Below, piece after piece: positions 42,431-54,400 of a stretch of DNA of 64,000 nt. The stretch lies in contig JADKGW010000001.1 of assembly GCA_016722075.1 (NCBI GenBank), forward strand, positions 3,162,001-3,226,000, written 5' to 3'. Origin of the DNA: Candidatus Kouleothrix ribensis (lineage in GTDB: Bacteria; Chloroflexota; Chloroflexia; Chloroflexales; Roseiflexaceae). Both the position numbers and the translations under genes were made by a program. The notes beneath the pieces were generated by a model. That model ran no database searches. It saw only the letters and a list, made by a program, of their open reading frames with translations, and was not told the DNA's origin. The stretch's first letter is position 1; the number at the start of each line of letters is the position of its first letter.

Positions 42431-43978
42431 TCAATACGCGCCTTTACCCGATAGCACCGCCGGGATGGTTTCGAGCAGAATGCGCAGATCCATCCCAGGC
42501 GACCAGTTCTCGGCGTAGTAGATATCGAGCCGAACCATCTCGTCGAACGAGGTGTCGCTGCGGCCCAGCACCTGCCAGATGCCGGTCATACCCGGTGTGA
42601 CCTCGAGCCGCCGGAAGTGCCAATCCTCGTACTGAGCCACTTCGTCGGGCAGCTGTGGCCGCGGGCCGACCAGGCTCATCTCGCCGCGCAGCACATTCCA
42701 GAGCTGGGGCAACTCGTCGAGGCTCGCGCGGCGCAGGAAGCGGCCAAAGCGCGTGAGGCGTGGATCGTTGCGCATCTTAAAGATCGGCCCATCGGCCTCG
42801 TTATACTGCGCCAGCTCGGCCTTACGCGCTTCGGCGCCGATCACCATTGTGCGGAACTTATACACAGTGAAGCGCGTGCCGCCCTTGCCAACACGCGTCT
42901 GCGTGAAGATCGCCGGGCCGGGCGAGTCGCGCTTGATCGCCAGGGCCAGCAGCCCTGCGAGCGGCAGCAGCACTGGCGCGGCCAGCACGATCAGCGCGAG
43001 ATCGAGCGCGCGCTTCAGCACCAGGTTGCCGCCTTTGAGCGACAGCTCTTTCAGCCCGATCAGCGGGATGCCGCTGAGGCTGGTGATGTTGACGCGATCG
43101 AAGCTCAGCTCGAACAGATCGGGCGCGACGCGGAACTCGATCGCTGCGGCACGGCAGACCCGCACGATCTCGGGCAGGCGATGGTGCTCCCAGAACGGCA
43201 GCGCGATGATCACCAGCTGCACATGATGCGTGGCGATCAGCGGCTCGAGCTGCTGCACCACGCCCAGGTAGCGGAAGTGGCCATCGCGGCGCTCGGGTGG
43301 CGCCTCGCGATCTTCGAGGTAGCCCACCAGCGAGTAGCCCAGAAATGTCTGTGCGACTACCTCATCCATTACCTGGCGGCCAAGCCCGCTGCCGCCGACC
43401 ACCAGCACACGCTCGCGGCCGATCCCACGCGCCCAGCGCCAGCGGCGCACGTTCATCACCAGCATGCGCGATGCGCCCAGCAGGATGATTGTAGTGGCCC
43501 AGGCGAACGCGAACAGCAGCCGCGAGTACAGCGGGCGCTGGATGATCGTGAGCAGCACGACTAGCGCGATACCGGTGGTGGTGCCGCTGATGATCGGCCC
43601 CATCCGGTCGAGCACGCTGGTGTTGCGTGGCATGCGGTAGACGCCCTTCATCGCGAAGAGCGCCACCAGCACGGCTACCAGCAGTGTGGTGTAGGGCAGA
43701 AAGCTGGCCAGCGGCACGTAGTTGACCGTCAGCACCTCTTGCACGATCTGGTTGAACGGCGCGGGCCAGCGCAGCTGGTAGCGCACCCAGTAGGCCAGGG
43801 CGAAGGCGAGGACGATCAGCAGCGCATCGGTGGCGACTTGCAGGGGGGCCGCAAGATTCTGCCAGCGGCGCAGCCGGCCGAGCGGCGCACGCGGCAGTGC
43901 TGCAGGGCCGGGATCGAGCAGCTCCGGCGCCTCGGCTAGATTACGCTCCTCGGTAATATCTGCCACATCCCACCTCAT
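42431..43978 (-). CDS. Polyprenyl-phosphate sugar-1-P transferase (initiating enzyme)
   Basis: 515 aa WbaP/EpsE type. N-terminal half: four TM helices (about 45-175). A CoA-binding-like central domain holds VLVVGGSGLGRQVMDEV. The C-terminal sugar transferase domain has KRALDLALIVLAAP (membrane hairpin), SPGPAIFTQTRVGKGG, YKFRTM and SLVGPRPQLPDEV with GMTGIWQVLGRSDTSFD. Loads the first sugar phosphate onto undecaprenyl phosphate at the cytoplasmic side. First gene of the cluster in transcription order. ATG 43978 lacks an SD; a GTG 4 codons later follows AGGTGGG. Confidence 0.9.
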   Translation of the reverse strand: MRWDVADITEERNLAEAPELLDPGPAALPRAPLGRLRRWQNLAAPLQVATDALLIVLAFALAYWVRYQLRWPAPFNQIVQEVLTVNYVPLASFLPYTTLLVAVLVALFAMKGVYRMPRNTSVLDRMGPIISGTTTGIALVVLLTIIQRPLYSRLLFAFAWATTIILLGASRMLVMNVRRWRWARGIGRERVLVVGGSGLGRQVMDEVVAQTFLGYSLVGYLEDREAPPERRDGHFRYLGVVQQLEPLIATHHVQLVIIALPFWEHHRLPEIVRVCRAAAIEFRVAPDLFELSFDRVNITSLSGIPLIGLKELSLKGGNLVLKRALDLALIVLAAPVLLPLAGLLALAIKRDSPGPAIFTQTRVGKGGTRFTVYKFRTMVIGAEARKAELAQYNEADGPIFKMRNDPRLTRFGRFLRRASLDELPQLWNVLRGEMSLVGPRPQLPDEVAQYEDWHFRRLEVTPGMTGIWQVLGRSDTSFDEMVRLDIYYAENWSPGMDLRILLETIPAVLSGKGAY

Positions 43979-44001
43979 CAGCGATGAGCGAAAGATTCTG
44001 G

Positions 44002-45294
44002 CTACTCCTGATCGGACCAGATCAGCTCGGCCTTTTCGATATAGACCGGGTCGCCTTCGTGGACGCCGGCATTGATCAATGCCGCGCTGATGCCGCTGGC
44101 CTCGAGTACGCGCTGGATGCGCATCAACGACTCCGACTGTGCAAAGTTGGTCATCGAGATCAGCCGCTCGATCTTACGGCCACGCACGCGCCAGCCGTCG
44201 CGCTCGGGCTCAACGCTGAACACGCGCTCGTCGACCTCGGGCACCGGCCAGTTCAGCTCCTCGTCGCGCGCAGCACGGTCGGGCGCGGGCAGCACCGACA
44301 GGCGCGCCGCCACCGACTGGATCAGCGCATCGACACCGGCGCGGGTAGCGCCCGAGATCACGAACACATCAGTGGTGGGCGTAGCAATTGCGGCGCGCAG
44401 GCGCGCGATCTGGGCCTGGCCTTCGGGCAGATCGGTCTTGTTCAGCGCAACGATCTGGGGCCGCCGGGCCAGCTCGGGCTGGTACAGGTGCAGCTCGTCG
44501 TTGATCTTCCGGTAGTCCTCGAGTGGGTCGCGCCCATCGACGCCGGCCGCATCGACGACATGGATCAGCAGGCGGGTACGCTCGACGTGGCGCAAGAAAT
44601 CGAAGCCCAGGCCGACACCACGATGCGCGCCCTCGATCAGGCCGGGGATATCGGCAACCACGAAGGAGAAATCGCCAACCGCGACTACACCCAGGTTAGG
44701 CTGGATGGTCGTGAAGGGGTAGGCACCGATCTTGGGGCGAGCCGCGCTAATGATCGAGAGCAGCGTCGACTTGCCGGCATTTGGGAAGCCGACCAGGCCG
44801 ACATCGGCCAGCAGCTTCAGCTCGAGGTCGATCTCGAATTCGGCGCCCGGCTCGCCCAGCTCGGCGAGCCGCGGGGTCTGGTGAGTCGATGTGGCGAAAT
44901 GCACATTGCCAAGCCCGCCCTTGCCGCCGCGAGCGGCCAGCAAGCGCATGCCCGGTACCGCCAGATCGACCGCATAGGCTTCGCCGGCGATCGTCGCGTG
45001 AGCGATCGTGCCGGGCGGAACGCGGATAGTCAGATCGTGGCCATCGCGGCCGTGCTTGCGCGAGCCGCCGCCGTTGCCGCCGCGCTCGGCCTTGAAGCGG
45101 CTCTTCTCGCGGAACTGTAGCAGCGTATTGAGATGCCGATCGGCGACGATATAGATGCTGCCGCCGCGGCCGCCATCGCCGCCGTCGGGGCCACCGCGCG
45201 GCACATGCGCCTCGCGGCGGAATGTCGCCGCGCCATCACCACCGGCCCCGGCGCACACGATGATGCGCGCGCGATCGAAGAATTCACCAGCCAT
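44002..45294 (-). CDS. obg: GTPase Obg/CgtA
   Basis: 430 aa, normal length plus an OCT domain. The Obg fold (1-160) is glycine-rich: GGPDGGDGGRGGS, FKAERGGNGGGSRKHGRDG. The G domain has GFPNAGKSTLL (G1), a switch TTIQPNLG, DIPGLIEGA (G3), NKTD (G4) and SGATRAG (G5). The C-terminal OCT domain ends MRIQRVLEASGISAALINAG. Couples GTP state to 50S maturation and stress. ATG 45294 follows GGGGCGGTGG; the 23-codon extension upstream is not Obg-like. Confidence 0.95.
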   Translation of the reverse strand: MAGEFFDRARIIVCAGAGGDGAATFRREAHVPRGGPDGGDGGRGGSIYIVADRHLNTLLQFREKSRFKAERGGNGGGSRKHGRDGHDLTIRVPPGTIAHATIAGEAYAVDLAVPGMRLLAARGGKGGLGNVHFATSTHQTPRLAELGEPGAEFEIDLELKLLADVGLVGFPNAGKSTLLSIISAARPKIGAYPFTTIQPNLGVVAVGDFSFVVADIPGLIEGAHRGVGLGFDFLRHVERTRLLIHVVDAAGVDGRDPLEDYRKINDELHLYQPELARRPQIVALNKTDLPEGQAQIARLRAAIATPTTDVFVISGATRAGVDALIQSVAARLSVLPAPDRAARDEELNWPVPEVDERVFSVEPERDGWRVRGRKIERLISMTNFAQSESLMRIQRVLEASGISAALINAGVHEGDPVYIEKAELIWSDQE

Positions 45295-45383
45295 GTGCCG
45301 TATCCACCGCCCCATAGACTGTAGGCGCAACCGGCGCCGTACAGCTATAGTAGCACAAACCACTACTCAGGGTAGTGGCGATT

Positions 45384-45432
45384 AAAAGGCATAAAAGTGC
45401 CAGCCGAAGCGCGCACACGCCCCCGCTGGCAC
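45384..45432 (-). terminator. Intrinsic terminator downstream of tatA
   Basis: On the minus strand GTGCCAGC ... GCTGGCAC (45425-45432 and 45397-45404) forms an 8-bp stem with a 20-nt loop, followed by TTTTATGCCTTTT (45396-45384). Ends the tatA transcript before obg. A second small palindrome CCACTAC-n5-GTAGTGG lies at 45360-45378. Confidence 0.7.
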
Positions 45433-45571
45433 ACGATCCGAGAGTCGCGCTGAGCTGCCTAGTCACGGCGATCGAGCCAGGCTCTATAGCGCCCTGGCAA
45501 GTCGGGCGGATCGAGCAGCTCGATCCGCGCTGCGATCGGCCGGCGCGGCTGAAATACTGCTGTACGAGCGA

Positions 45572-45757
45572 TCAGGAATCGACCTTCTCGGGCTTCTCGG
45601 CCTTTGCCTCAGGCGCATTCTCATCGCGCACGGCCGTCTTGAACTCGCGGATGCTACCACCCAGCGCGCCGCCTAGTCCACGCAGACGCGATGCGCCGAA
45701 TAGAACAACCACGATCACCAGGATGATCAGCAATTCCGGCAGTTGCAAGCCTAACAT
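45572..45757 (-). CDS. tatA: Sec-independent translocase TatA/E
   Basis: 61 aa: N-terminal TM helix (LGLQLPELLIILVIVVVLFG, with the conserved LPELL), then FGASRLRGLGGALGGSIREF, a kinked amphipathic helix, then an acidic Lys/Glu tail. This is the TatA-type pore component for folded-protein export. GGAG 7 nt before the ATG at 45757; an ATG 6 codons upstream adds MIRSTT. No tatC is adjacent. The transcript ends at the terminator at 45384-45432. Confidence 0.9.
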   Translation of the reverse strand: MLGLQLPELLIILVIVVVLFGASRLRGLGGALGGSIREFKTAVRDENAPEAKAEKPEKVDS

Positions 45758-45979
45758 AGTCGTGCTCCTTATCATCGCGACGCGCCACGCAGGCGCGCTG
45801 GTATGCGTGTGCGTGAGGCGGTATATGCAGAGGAGATACCGCCCGTATTATACCTCAGGCGCAAGCCCTGTCAATTTATTGCCACGCGTGGCGCGGCCTC
45901 GCCGCCCTGGGCCTGGCTACCCAGGTTGCGGGGTTTGTGGGCCGTGCCTGTTGTGGCCCACGCGCTACCGCCAGCAGTA

Positions 45980-47374
45980 TCAGGCCAGCCCGAGATCGTG
46001 GTGCAACGCCTTGACCGCCGCGTCGATCTGGTCTTCGGGCAGCAGCAGCGAGAGATGCGGCGACACCGTGCTCTGCTCAAGCGCGAGCACGCGCGTGCCA
46101 ACCCGCCCGAGCGTGGCGAGGATCTGTGGCACAAGCTGGCCATTGCTGGTGGCGCTGATCACCGCGATCAGGCCGATCGGCGCCGCGAATGAAATATCTC
46201 GTATACCGTTGGGGGCCTGCTCGCCCTTGAATGCGGCCAGCAGGTGCTCACGCGCGAAGGCCGCATCGATCGCGCGCACCATGACCGTCAGGCTACGTTC
46301 GCTGAAGCTCTGCGCAAAGCTCAAGATCTCGACCCCGCTATCGAAGAAGCGCGCCAGCACGCGCGCGGCCAGGTAGGGCGGCCAGCCGCCGGCGGTAGCC
46401 ATACCCACCTGGCTCAGGCCGCGCGCCGAGATGATCATATGCGCGGCGCGCACGCTGGGCCGGGCCTGGGCGACCATACGCGTACCGGCGTGGCCTGGCC
46501 GCAAGACATTGCGAATCGCCAGTGGGATGCCCTTCTCGGCCAATGGCGTGAGCGTGCGCGGGTGCAGGATCTCGGGGGCGAAGGTGGCAATCTCGGCCGC
46601 CTCATCGTACGACAACTCGGCCAGCGTGCGCGCCTCGGGCACAATCTTCGGGTCGGCGGTCAGAATACCGTCGACATCCGTCCAGATGCACACCTCGTCG
46701 GCATCGAGCGCCGCGCCGATCAGCGTCGACGAATAATCGCCGCCGCCGCGGCCGAGCGTGGTAACATTGCCCTCGCAGGTGGCGCCGATATAGCCGGTGA
46801 TCACCGGCACGATCCGGGCCTGAAGCAGTGGGCGCAGGCGCGCCCTGATGCGCTCGGACGACTCGTGCGGAAACGGCCAGGCCGCGCCGTAGTGGTCATT
46901 GGTAGCAATCAGCTCGGCGGCGTCGACCGTGCGCGCCGCCACGCCGGCATAGCGCAGCGCAGTAGCCACCAGGTGCGTTGCGAAGCGCTCGCCCAGGGCC
47001 GCGACCGTATCGATACTCCGTGGCGAGTGCTCACCGAGTGTGGCGATCGAGCGCGTATACCGATCGAACACCTTGAGCAGATCAGCCCACTCGCGGTAGA
47101 GCGCCTCGCGCTCCCACTCGTCATGCACAAGCCGCTCGGCCAGCGCGCGGTGGCGACCCCACAGCTCGCGCCGGGCATCGTCGACGGCCGATTCGCGCCC
47201 GGAGGCGGCGCTGCGTGCCGCAGTAATCAGCTTGTCGGTGATGCCGTTGATCGCGGTACACACCACCACCAGCGCCTCACCATCGTTGTGGGCCGTGCGT
47301 ACAATTTGCGCCATCTCGCGAAGCCGCACAGCATCACTGACCGAGACTGCGCCGAATTTCATCACCTGCATCAT
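45980..47374 (-). CDS. Monofunctional aspartate kinase, ThrA-like
   Basis: 464 aa: amino-acid kinase domain plus two C-terminal ACT domains. It has GRGGGDYSSTLIGAALDADE, WTDVDGILTADPKIVPEAR and HPRTLTPLAEKGIPLAIRN, which read like the aspartokinase part of ThrA/MetL. The N-terminal motif is MKFGAVSVSDA where canonical aspartokinases have KFGGTSV, and GRGGSDT is GRGGGDY here, so nucleotide-binding residues are altered. ATG 47374 follows AGGAG. First step of lysine/threonine/methionine synthesis, feedback-regulated through ACT domains if active. Lies just upstream of tatA on the minus strand. Confidence 0.88.
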   Translation of the reverse strand: MMQVMKFGAVSVSDAVRLREMAQIVRTAHNDGEALVVVCTAINGITDKLITAARSAASGRESAVDDARRELWGRHRALAERLVHDEWEREALYREWADLLKVFDRYTRSIATLGEHSPRSIDTVAALGERFATHLVATALRYAGVAARTVDAAELIATNDHYGAAWPFPHESSERIRARLRPLLQARIVPVITGYIGATCEGNVTTLGRGGGDYSSTLIGAALDADEVCIWTDVDGILTADPKIVPEARTLAELSYDEAAEIATFAPEILHPRTLTPLAEKGIPLAIRNVLRPGHAGTRMVAQARPSVRAAHMIISARGLSQVGMATAGGWPPYLAARVLARFFDSGVEILSFAQSFSERSLTVMVRAIDAAFAREHLLAAFKGEQAPNGIRDISFAAPIGLIAVISATSNGQLVPQILATLGRVGTRVLALEQSTVSPHLSLLLPEDQIDAAVKALHHDLGLA

Positions 47375-47436
47375 GCTGCTCCTACGACACGGCGGGCCGC
47401 TGCGCAAGGCTCGCGATCTTCGCTACAAATCGCGCG

Positions 47437-48360
47437 CTACGGGTACGGATCGGGCGGTGCAGGCGGCCGCGGCAGCAGGCCGGCCGCCTCGATCACCCAG
47501 GGGATGGCCTTGGTCCAGCCGACCGACATAATATGGATGCCGCGTACGCCCTCGATCGCCAGCATCTCGTTGGTCAGCTCGGCGGCGATGCGCACACCCT
47601 CGCGCTCGGCGTCGCCGGTGCGGGCCATGCGCTCGACGACCCAATCGGGCACGCGCGAGCCGGGCAGGTGATCGCGCAGGAAGGTGGCCGACTGCGCCGA
47701 GCGGATGACCATCACGCCGGCCAGGATGTGGGCCTGCTGGTGCAGCCCGGCCGCGCGCGCGTCGGCCATCCACTCGCGGAAACGCTCGATGTCGAAGATG
47801 ATCTGCGTCTGGATGAACTCGGCACCGCTCTGGATCTTCTTCTCGAGCCGGGCGACCCGCTCGATATTTGGGTTGGCCACGCCGCCGATCAGGAAGCGCG
47901 GCGAGTCGGACAGTGGCGTGCCCGACTGGAAGGTGCCGTCGTCGCGCATGGTGCGGAGCGCGCGGATGAGCTGGAACGAGTTCAGGTCGAGCACATTCTT
48001 GGCATCGGGGTGATCGCCGATCTTAGGGTGATCGCCGGTCATACACAGGAAGTTGCTGATCCCACAGGCCGCGCCGCTGAGCACGTCGGCCTGCAGGGCG
48101 ATGCGATTGCGGTGCTGGCAGGTCATCTGCACGATCGTCTCGATGCCGAGCTGCCGCACCAGAATGCCTGCCCCAAGCGCCGACATGCGGCCAATCCCGC
48201 GCTGATTATCAGTCAGGTTGAGCGCATCAACATGACCGCGCAGCGCCAGCGCCATGCGCTCGAGCGTGGCGCGCGCGGCACCCTTGGGCGGAGCCAGCTC
48301 GCCGGTGACGACAACCTGGCCCGCATCGAGGCGCCGCTGAAGCATGCTATATGCTGGCAT
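47437..48360 (-). CDS. metF: Methylenetetrahydrofolate reductase
   Basis: 307 aa TIM-barrel flavoprotein reducing methylene-THF to methyl-THF for methionine synthesis. It has GELAPPKGAARATLE, LNLTDNQRGIGRMSA, QMTCQHRNRIALQADVLSG, FLCMTGDHPKIGDHPDAKN and FIQTQIIFDIERF. TGAGGTT precedes the ATG at 48360. Downstream on the same strand is aspartokinase, giving a small methionine-related pair. A hairpin terminator stands in the leader, about 80-110 bp upstream of the start. Confidence 0.93.
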   Translation of the reverse strand: MPAYSMLQRRLDAGQVVVTGELAPPKGAARATLERMALALRGHVDALNLTDNQRGIGRMSALGAGILVRQLGIETIVQMTCQHRNRIALQADVLSGAACGISNFLCMTGDHPKIGDHPDAKNVLDLNSFQLIRALRTMRDDGTFQSGTPLSDSPRFLIGGVANPNIERVARLEKKIQSGAEFIQTQIIFDIERFREWMADARAAGLHQQAHILAGVMVIRSAQSATFLRDHLPGSRVPDWVVERMARTGDAEREGVRIAAELTNEMLAIEGVRGIHIMSVGWTKAIPWVIEAAGLLPRPPAPPDPYP

Positions 48361-48429
48361 GATAACCTCACGCTGCTGCTGGATACAGGCCACACGCAGG
48401 CCTTTAGCGCGCGTAGCCAGGCCGCCAAC

Positions 48430-48469
48430 AAACAAAACGCCCCTCATCAGCGCTCAGCGATGAGAGGCG
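48430..48469 (-). terminator. Intrinsic terminator or attenuator before metF
   Basis: Minus strand: CGCCTCTCATC (48469-48459) pairs with GATGAGGGGCG (48448-48438) as an 11-bp stem with one G-U pair and a 10-nt loop, followed by TTTTGTTTG. It sits after priA and about 80 bp before metF. It most simply ends priA transcription; an attenuator role is possible. Confidence 0.75.
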
Positions 48470-48606
48470 GATGTGCCCACGAGCGCCTACAGCGCTGCTG
48501 CACCGGCACGGCGACCTGGGCGGGAGTATATCACGGCGAGGGTAGCGTGTCAATCGTCATAACGTAGCGGGGTGCAGGCGAACGCCGGCTGCGCACGCCG
48601 CGCAAT

Positions 48607-51345
<2,739 letters not shown>

Positions 51346-51445
51346 GGGCCAAGTGTAGCACGCCGGGCGGCGGGTGACAAGGCGCCCTAACCTTCACCAC
51401 GCAGCGCACGAACATACGGGCTGCGTACCCAGCCTTCCAAGGCGC

Positions 51446-54400
51446 TCAGGGCGCTGCGGTGCCGATGGGCTGGAGCTGCGCCAGCACCGGCAGCAGCTCG
51501 GGCGTAGGGCTCTCGACCGCGATCAGCGTGCCGTCGAGCTCGAACAGCAGCCAGGCTGTGCCGGAGTCGCGATCGATCGCCTGCCAGGCCGGCAGATTGC
51601 GCCCGCCTATGCGCAGTGTCTGTGGCGCGCTTTGTAGCCACTGGGCCTGCCAGCGCAGGTAGGCGCCAACTTCGCCGGCCGCGCCCTGGTAGAAGCGCAC
51701 GAGCTGCAGGCCACCGCTGGTGCGTGCGGTGTACACCGCGCGGATGAGGTAGCCCTCGGCCAGCATGCGGCCAAAGACGCTGTCGGTCGACAGCGAGTAG
51801 ATTCGCCCGATCGCCTGCTCAGGCGGCGGCGCGGCATCGAGGCTCACCAGCGCGGGCTGGCCTTCCCCAGGCAGGAACCCGAGCAGTGGCGATCGGGCCA
51901 GCGCGAGCGCGGTGGTGATCGTCTGGGTCGTAGGCTCGATCACGCTGCCGGGCGCATCGGGCGAGCCGTAGAGCGCGCGCAAGCGTGCCGGTGGCGGCTG
52001 GGCGCTGAACAGATCGGCGGGAAGCTGATCGGGCGCGAGCAGCTCTTCGCCGGTGCGCTCCCACGACTCGAGCAGCGTGCCGCTGGCGGGCGCACCGCCG
52101 ATCACCACGATCCGCACGGGCCGGCCGTCGGCGCCGAGCGTGATCACGGTTGTAATCGGGGCATCGATATCGGCGAGGTAGGGTGTCTGCTCAGTCGCAT
52201 AGCCGGCCCCCAGGCGCTGGATGCGGCCCAGCTCGATATACTCGGGTTTCAGGCACATGCCGGCGCCGCCCGCCGACTCAGTCAGCATCAGCGTGCGCTG
52301 GCCATTGGCCTCGGCCAGCTGGGCGCCGCCACAGCCAAGCATGCGCAGCACGATCGCCTGATCCTCATTCACGATTGGGATGACTCGGCGGCCGACGAAT
52401 CGCTGGGTGCGATCGGCCAGGGCGTCGTAGTCCCACTCGGCGGCAGCGCCGCGATACTGGCGCGCGATCAGTGTACCGCCGGCATCGCGGGTGAGCGACA
52501 CGGTCTCGAGCGTATTGCTCAGCGGCGAGGTGCGCGCCCAGTTCTCCTGGCTGAACCGCTCGGGCCAGCCACCGTAGGGCGGCCGGTGATACGGGTCGGC
52601 CAGCGGGTCGGGCTGGGCCAGCTGGCGCTTGAACACCTGCTCGGTGAAGTGGCGCGCGCCGCCGGGCGGCGGCTGGGGCGGGTCGGCCAGCGCGCCGAGC
52701 AGCGCCTGCCAGGCGGCATCGTGCGGGCGCGGCTCGACCAGCAGCGGCGCCTGGGCGCGGAACATGGCCAGTGTGGGCGGCTGCAGCGATTCGATCAGCG
52801 CGATCAGCTCGGCGCGGGTGTAGCCAATCGTGCTGACCTGGCTGACCAGCGGCGTGCCGAGGGCAGACACGTCGCCGAGCGCCAGTATGGCCCGGTAGCG
52901 CCGGCCGGGCAGCGCCTTGAGCGCCACCCTGGCGCCGGCGATCGTCAGGCGCTCGTCGGCGGCGAAGCCGGGCAGCCGGTTGTCGCGGTCGCTCGTGTTG
53001 ATCGCGACCTGGCGCCCGCCCCCGGCGGCGATCCAGGTCAGCGAGCCGGGCACGCTGCCTGCGGCCGGCTGGTTCGGCGAGCGGTTCAGCAGGTACAGCG
53101 TGTCGGCATCGGGCGGCAGCGTTGCGGGCAGGCGCAGCGCGCTGCCGGCGATGTCAAGCAGCAGCGCGGGCGAGGCCAGCTGATCGGGCACAAGCAGCGG
53201 CAGCTGCGCGCTGATCACCAGCCCAACCTCATCGAATGTGCCGGTGCCGTTCCAGGCCGTGCGCTGATCGAAGATCCGGTCGCCCGCCGCCGCCGCGAGC
53301 GACTCTTCGGCCAGCACGCGCCAGGTGGTGCGGGTGGTCTGCTCGGCGCCGGCGCCGCCAAACAGCTCGCGCACCTCACGCAGCCGGCCAGTCTGCTCGT
53401 CAATCGCCAGCATGATCGTGATCGTGCCGGCGCCCGGCGCGCCGTCTGGCAAGGCCAGCGGGCTGGTGCCGGGGAAGCTGACCAGCTGCAGCAGATGGCC
53501 ATCGGCGTCTTGCTGGCGCCCCCAGGCATGCAGCTCGGCGCCGGCGGCCTGGCGCAGGTAGGCTTCGGCGATACTCCACGCGCCCGAGCGCAGGCGCGCG
53601 GCCAGCATCTGCGCTCGCTGCTCGGCCGAGGCGTTGATCTGGAGGCGCAGTCTATCGCTGTAGGTCTTGAACGGGTAGAGTGCGGCGGCATAATTCGGGC
53701 TGCCCGCATACCACAGGCGCCCCTCGGTGTCGGCAAGCTCGAATTCATATGGCCCGCCGCCGGTGTGGTGAACCAGCTGCAGCCGGTGGCGCCCGCCGGC
53801 CGGGTCGAGCCACTGGTCGGCGGTGAGCAGGGCGTAGGTATTGTCGGGAAAATTCCACTGGATGGCGTACTGGCCATGCCAGATAGCGGCGTCGGCCACC
53901 GGCGTATAGAGCAGGTCGCGCGCGCGCCGCACCAGCTCGGCAGTGCTGGCGGCCGGCGGCACCGGGGCGGCGGCGGTACTGGTGGCCGGTGGTGCGGCGC
54001 GCGGCCAGACCAACCAGGCGATAATCGCGATCACCGGCAGCGCCACCAGCGCGATGCGCACGCGTGGATTGGCCAGCCAGTGGCGGCTCGTGCCGGCCTG
54101 GGGCGCGCGCGCGGCAGCCTGAACCTGCGCGGCCAGAGTCGCCGGCAGCCGGGCCTCGCGCAGCGCCCCGCGCAGCACTTCCTCGGCAGTAGCGATAAGC
54201 TGTGCCCAGGCTAGCTCGGCCGCGCGGCAGGCGCTACAGGTTGCCAGGTGCCCGCGAATGGCCGGGTCGTGGCGCAGGCGTGCGTCGGCCAGCCCGAGCG
54301 CCGCGCGCGTCGGCCGGCAGTCTTCGGGCGCATCGGCGATCAGTACGATCGCGGGCGCGCGGTCGAGCGCGGCGTGCGGCGCCAGCGCGAGCAGCGCGTC

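Noticed and set aside
46244..47671. Plus-strand ORF crossing aspartokinase and metF
   Set aside because: Antisense to two identified genes; no recognisable motif.
48361..48606. SAM or other methionine riboswitch upstream of metF
   Set aside because: Only a terminator-like hairpin seen; no conserved SAM core motif.
52586..54214. Long plus-strand ORF (542 codons) opposite the fusion-protein gene
   Set aside because: Composition like other shadows and the minus-strand gene has clear domains, SD and TM helix.
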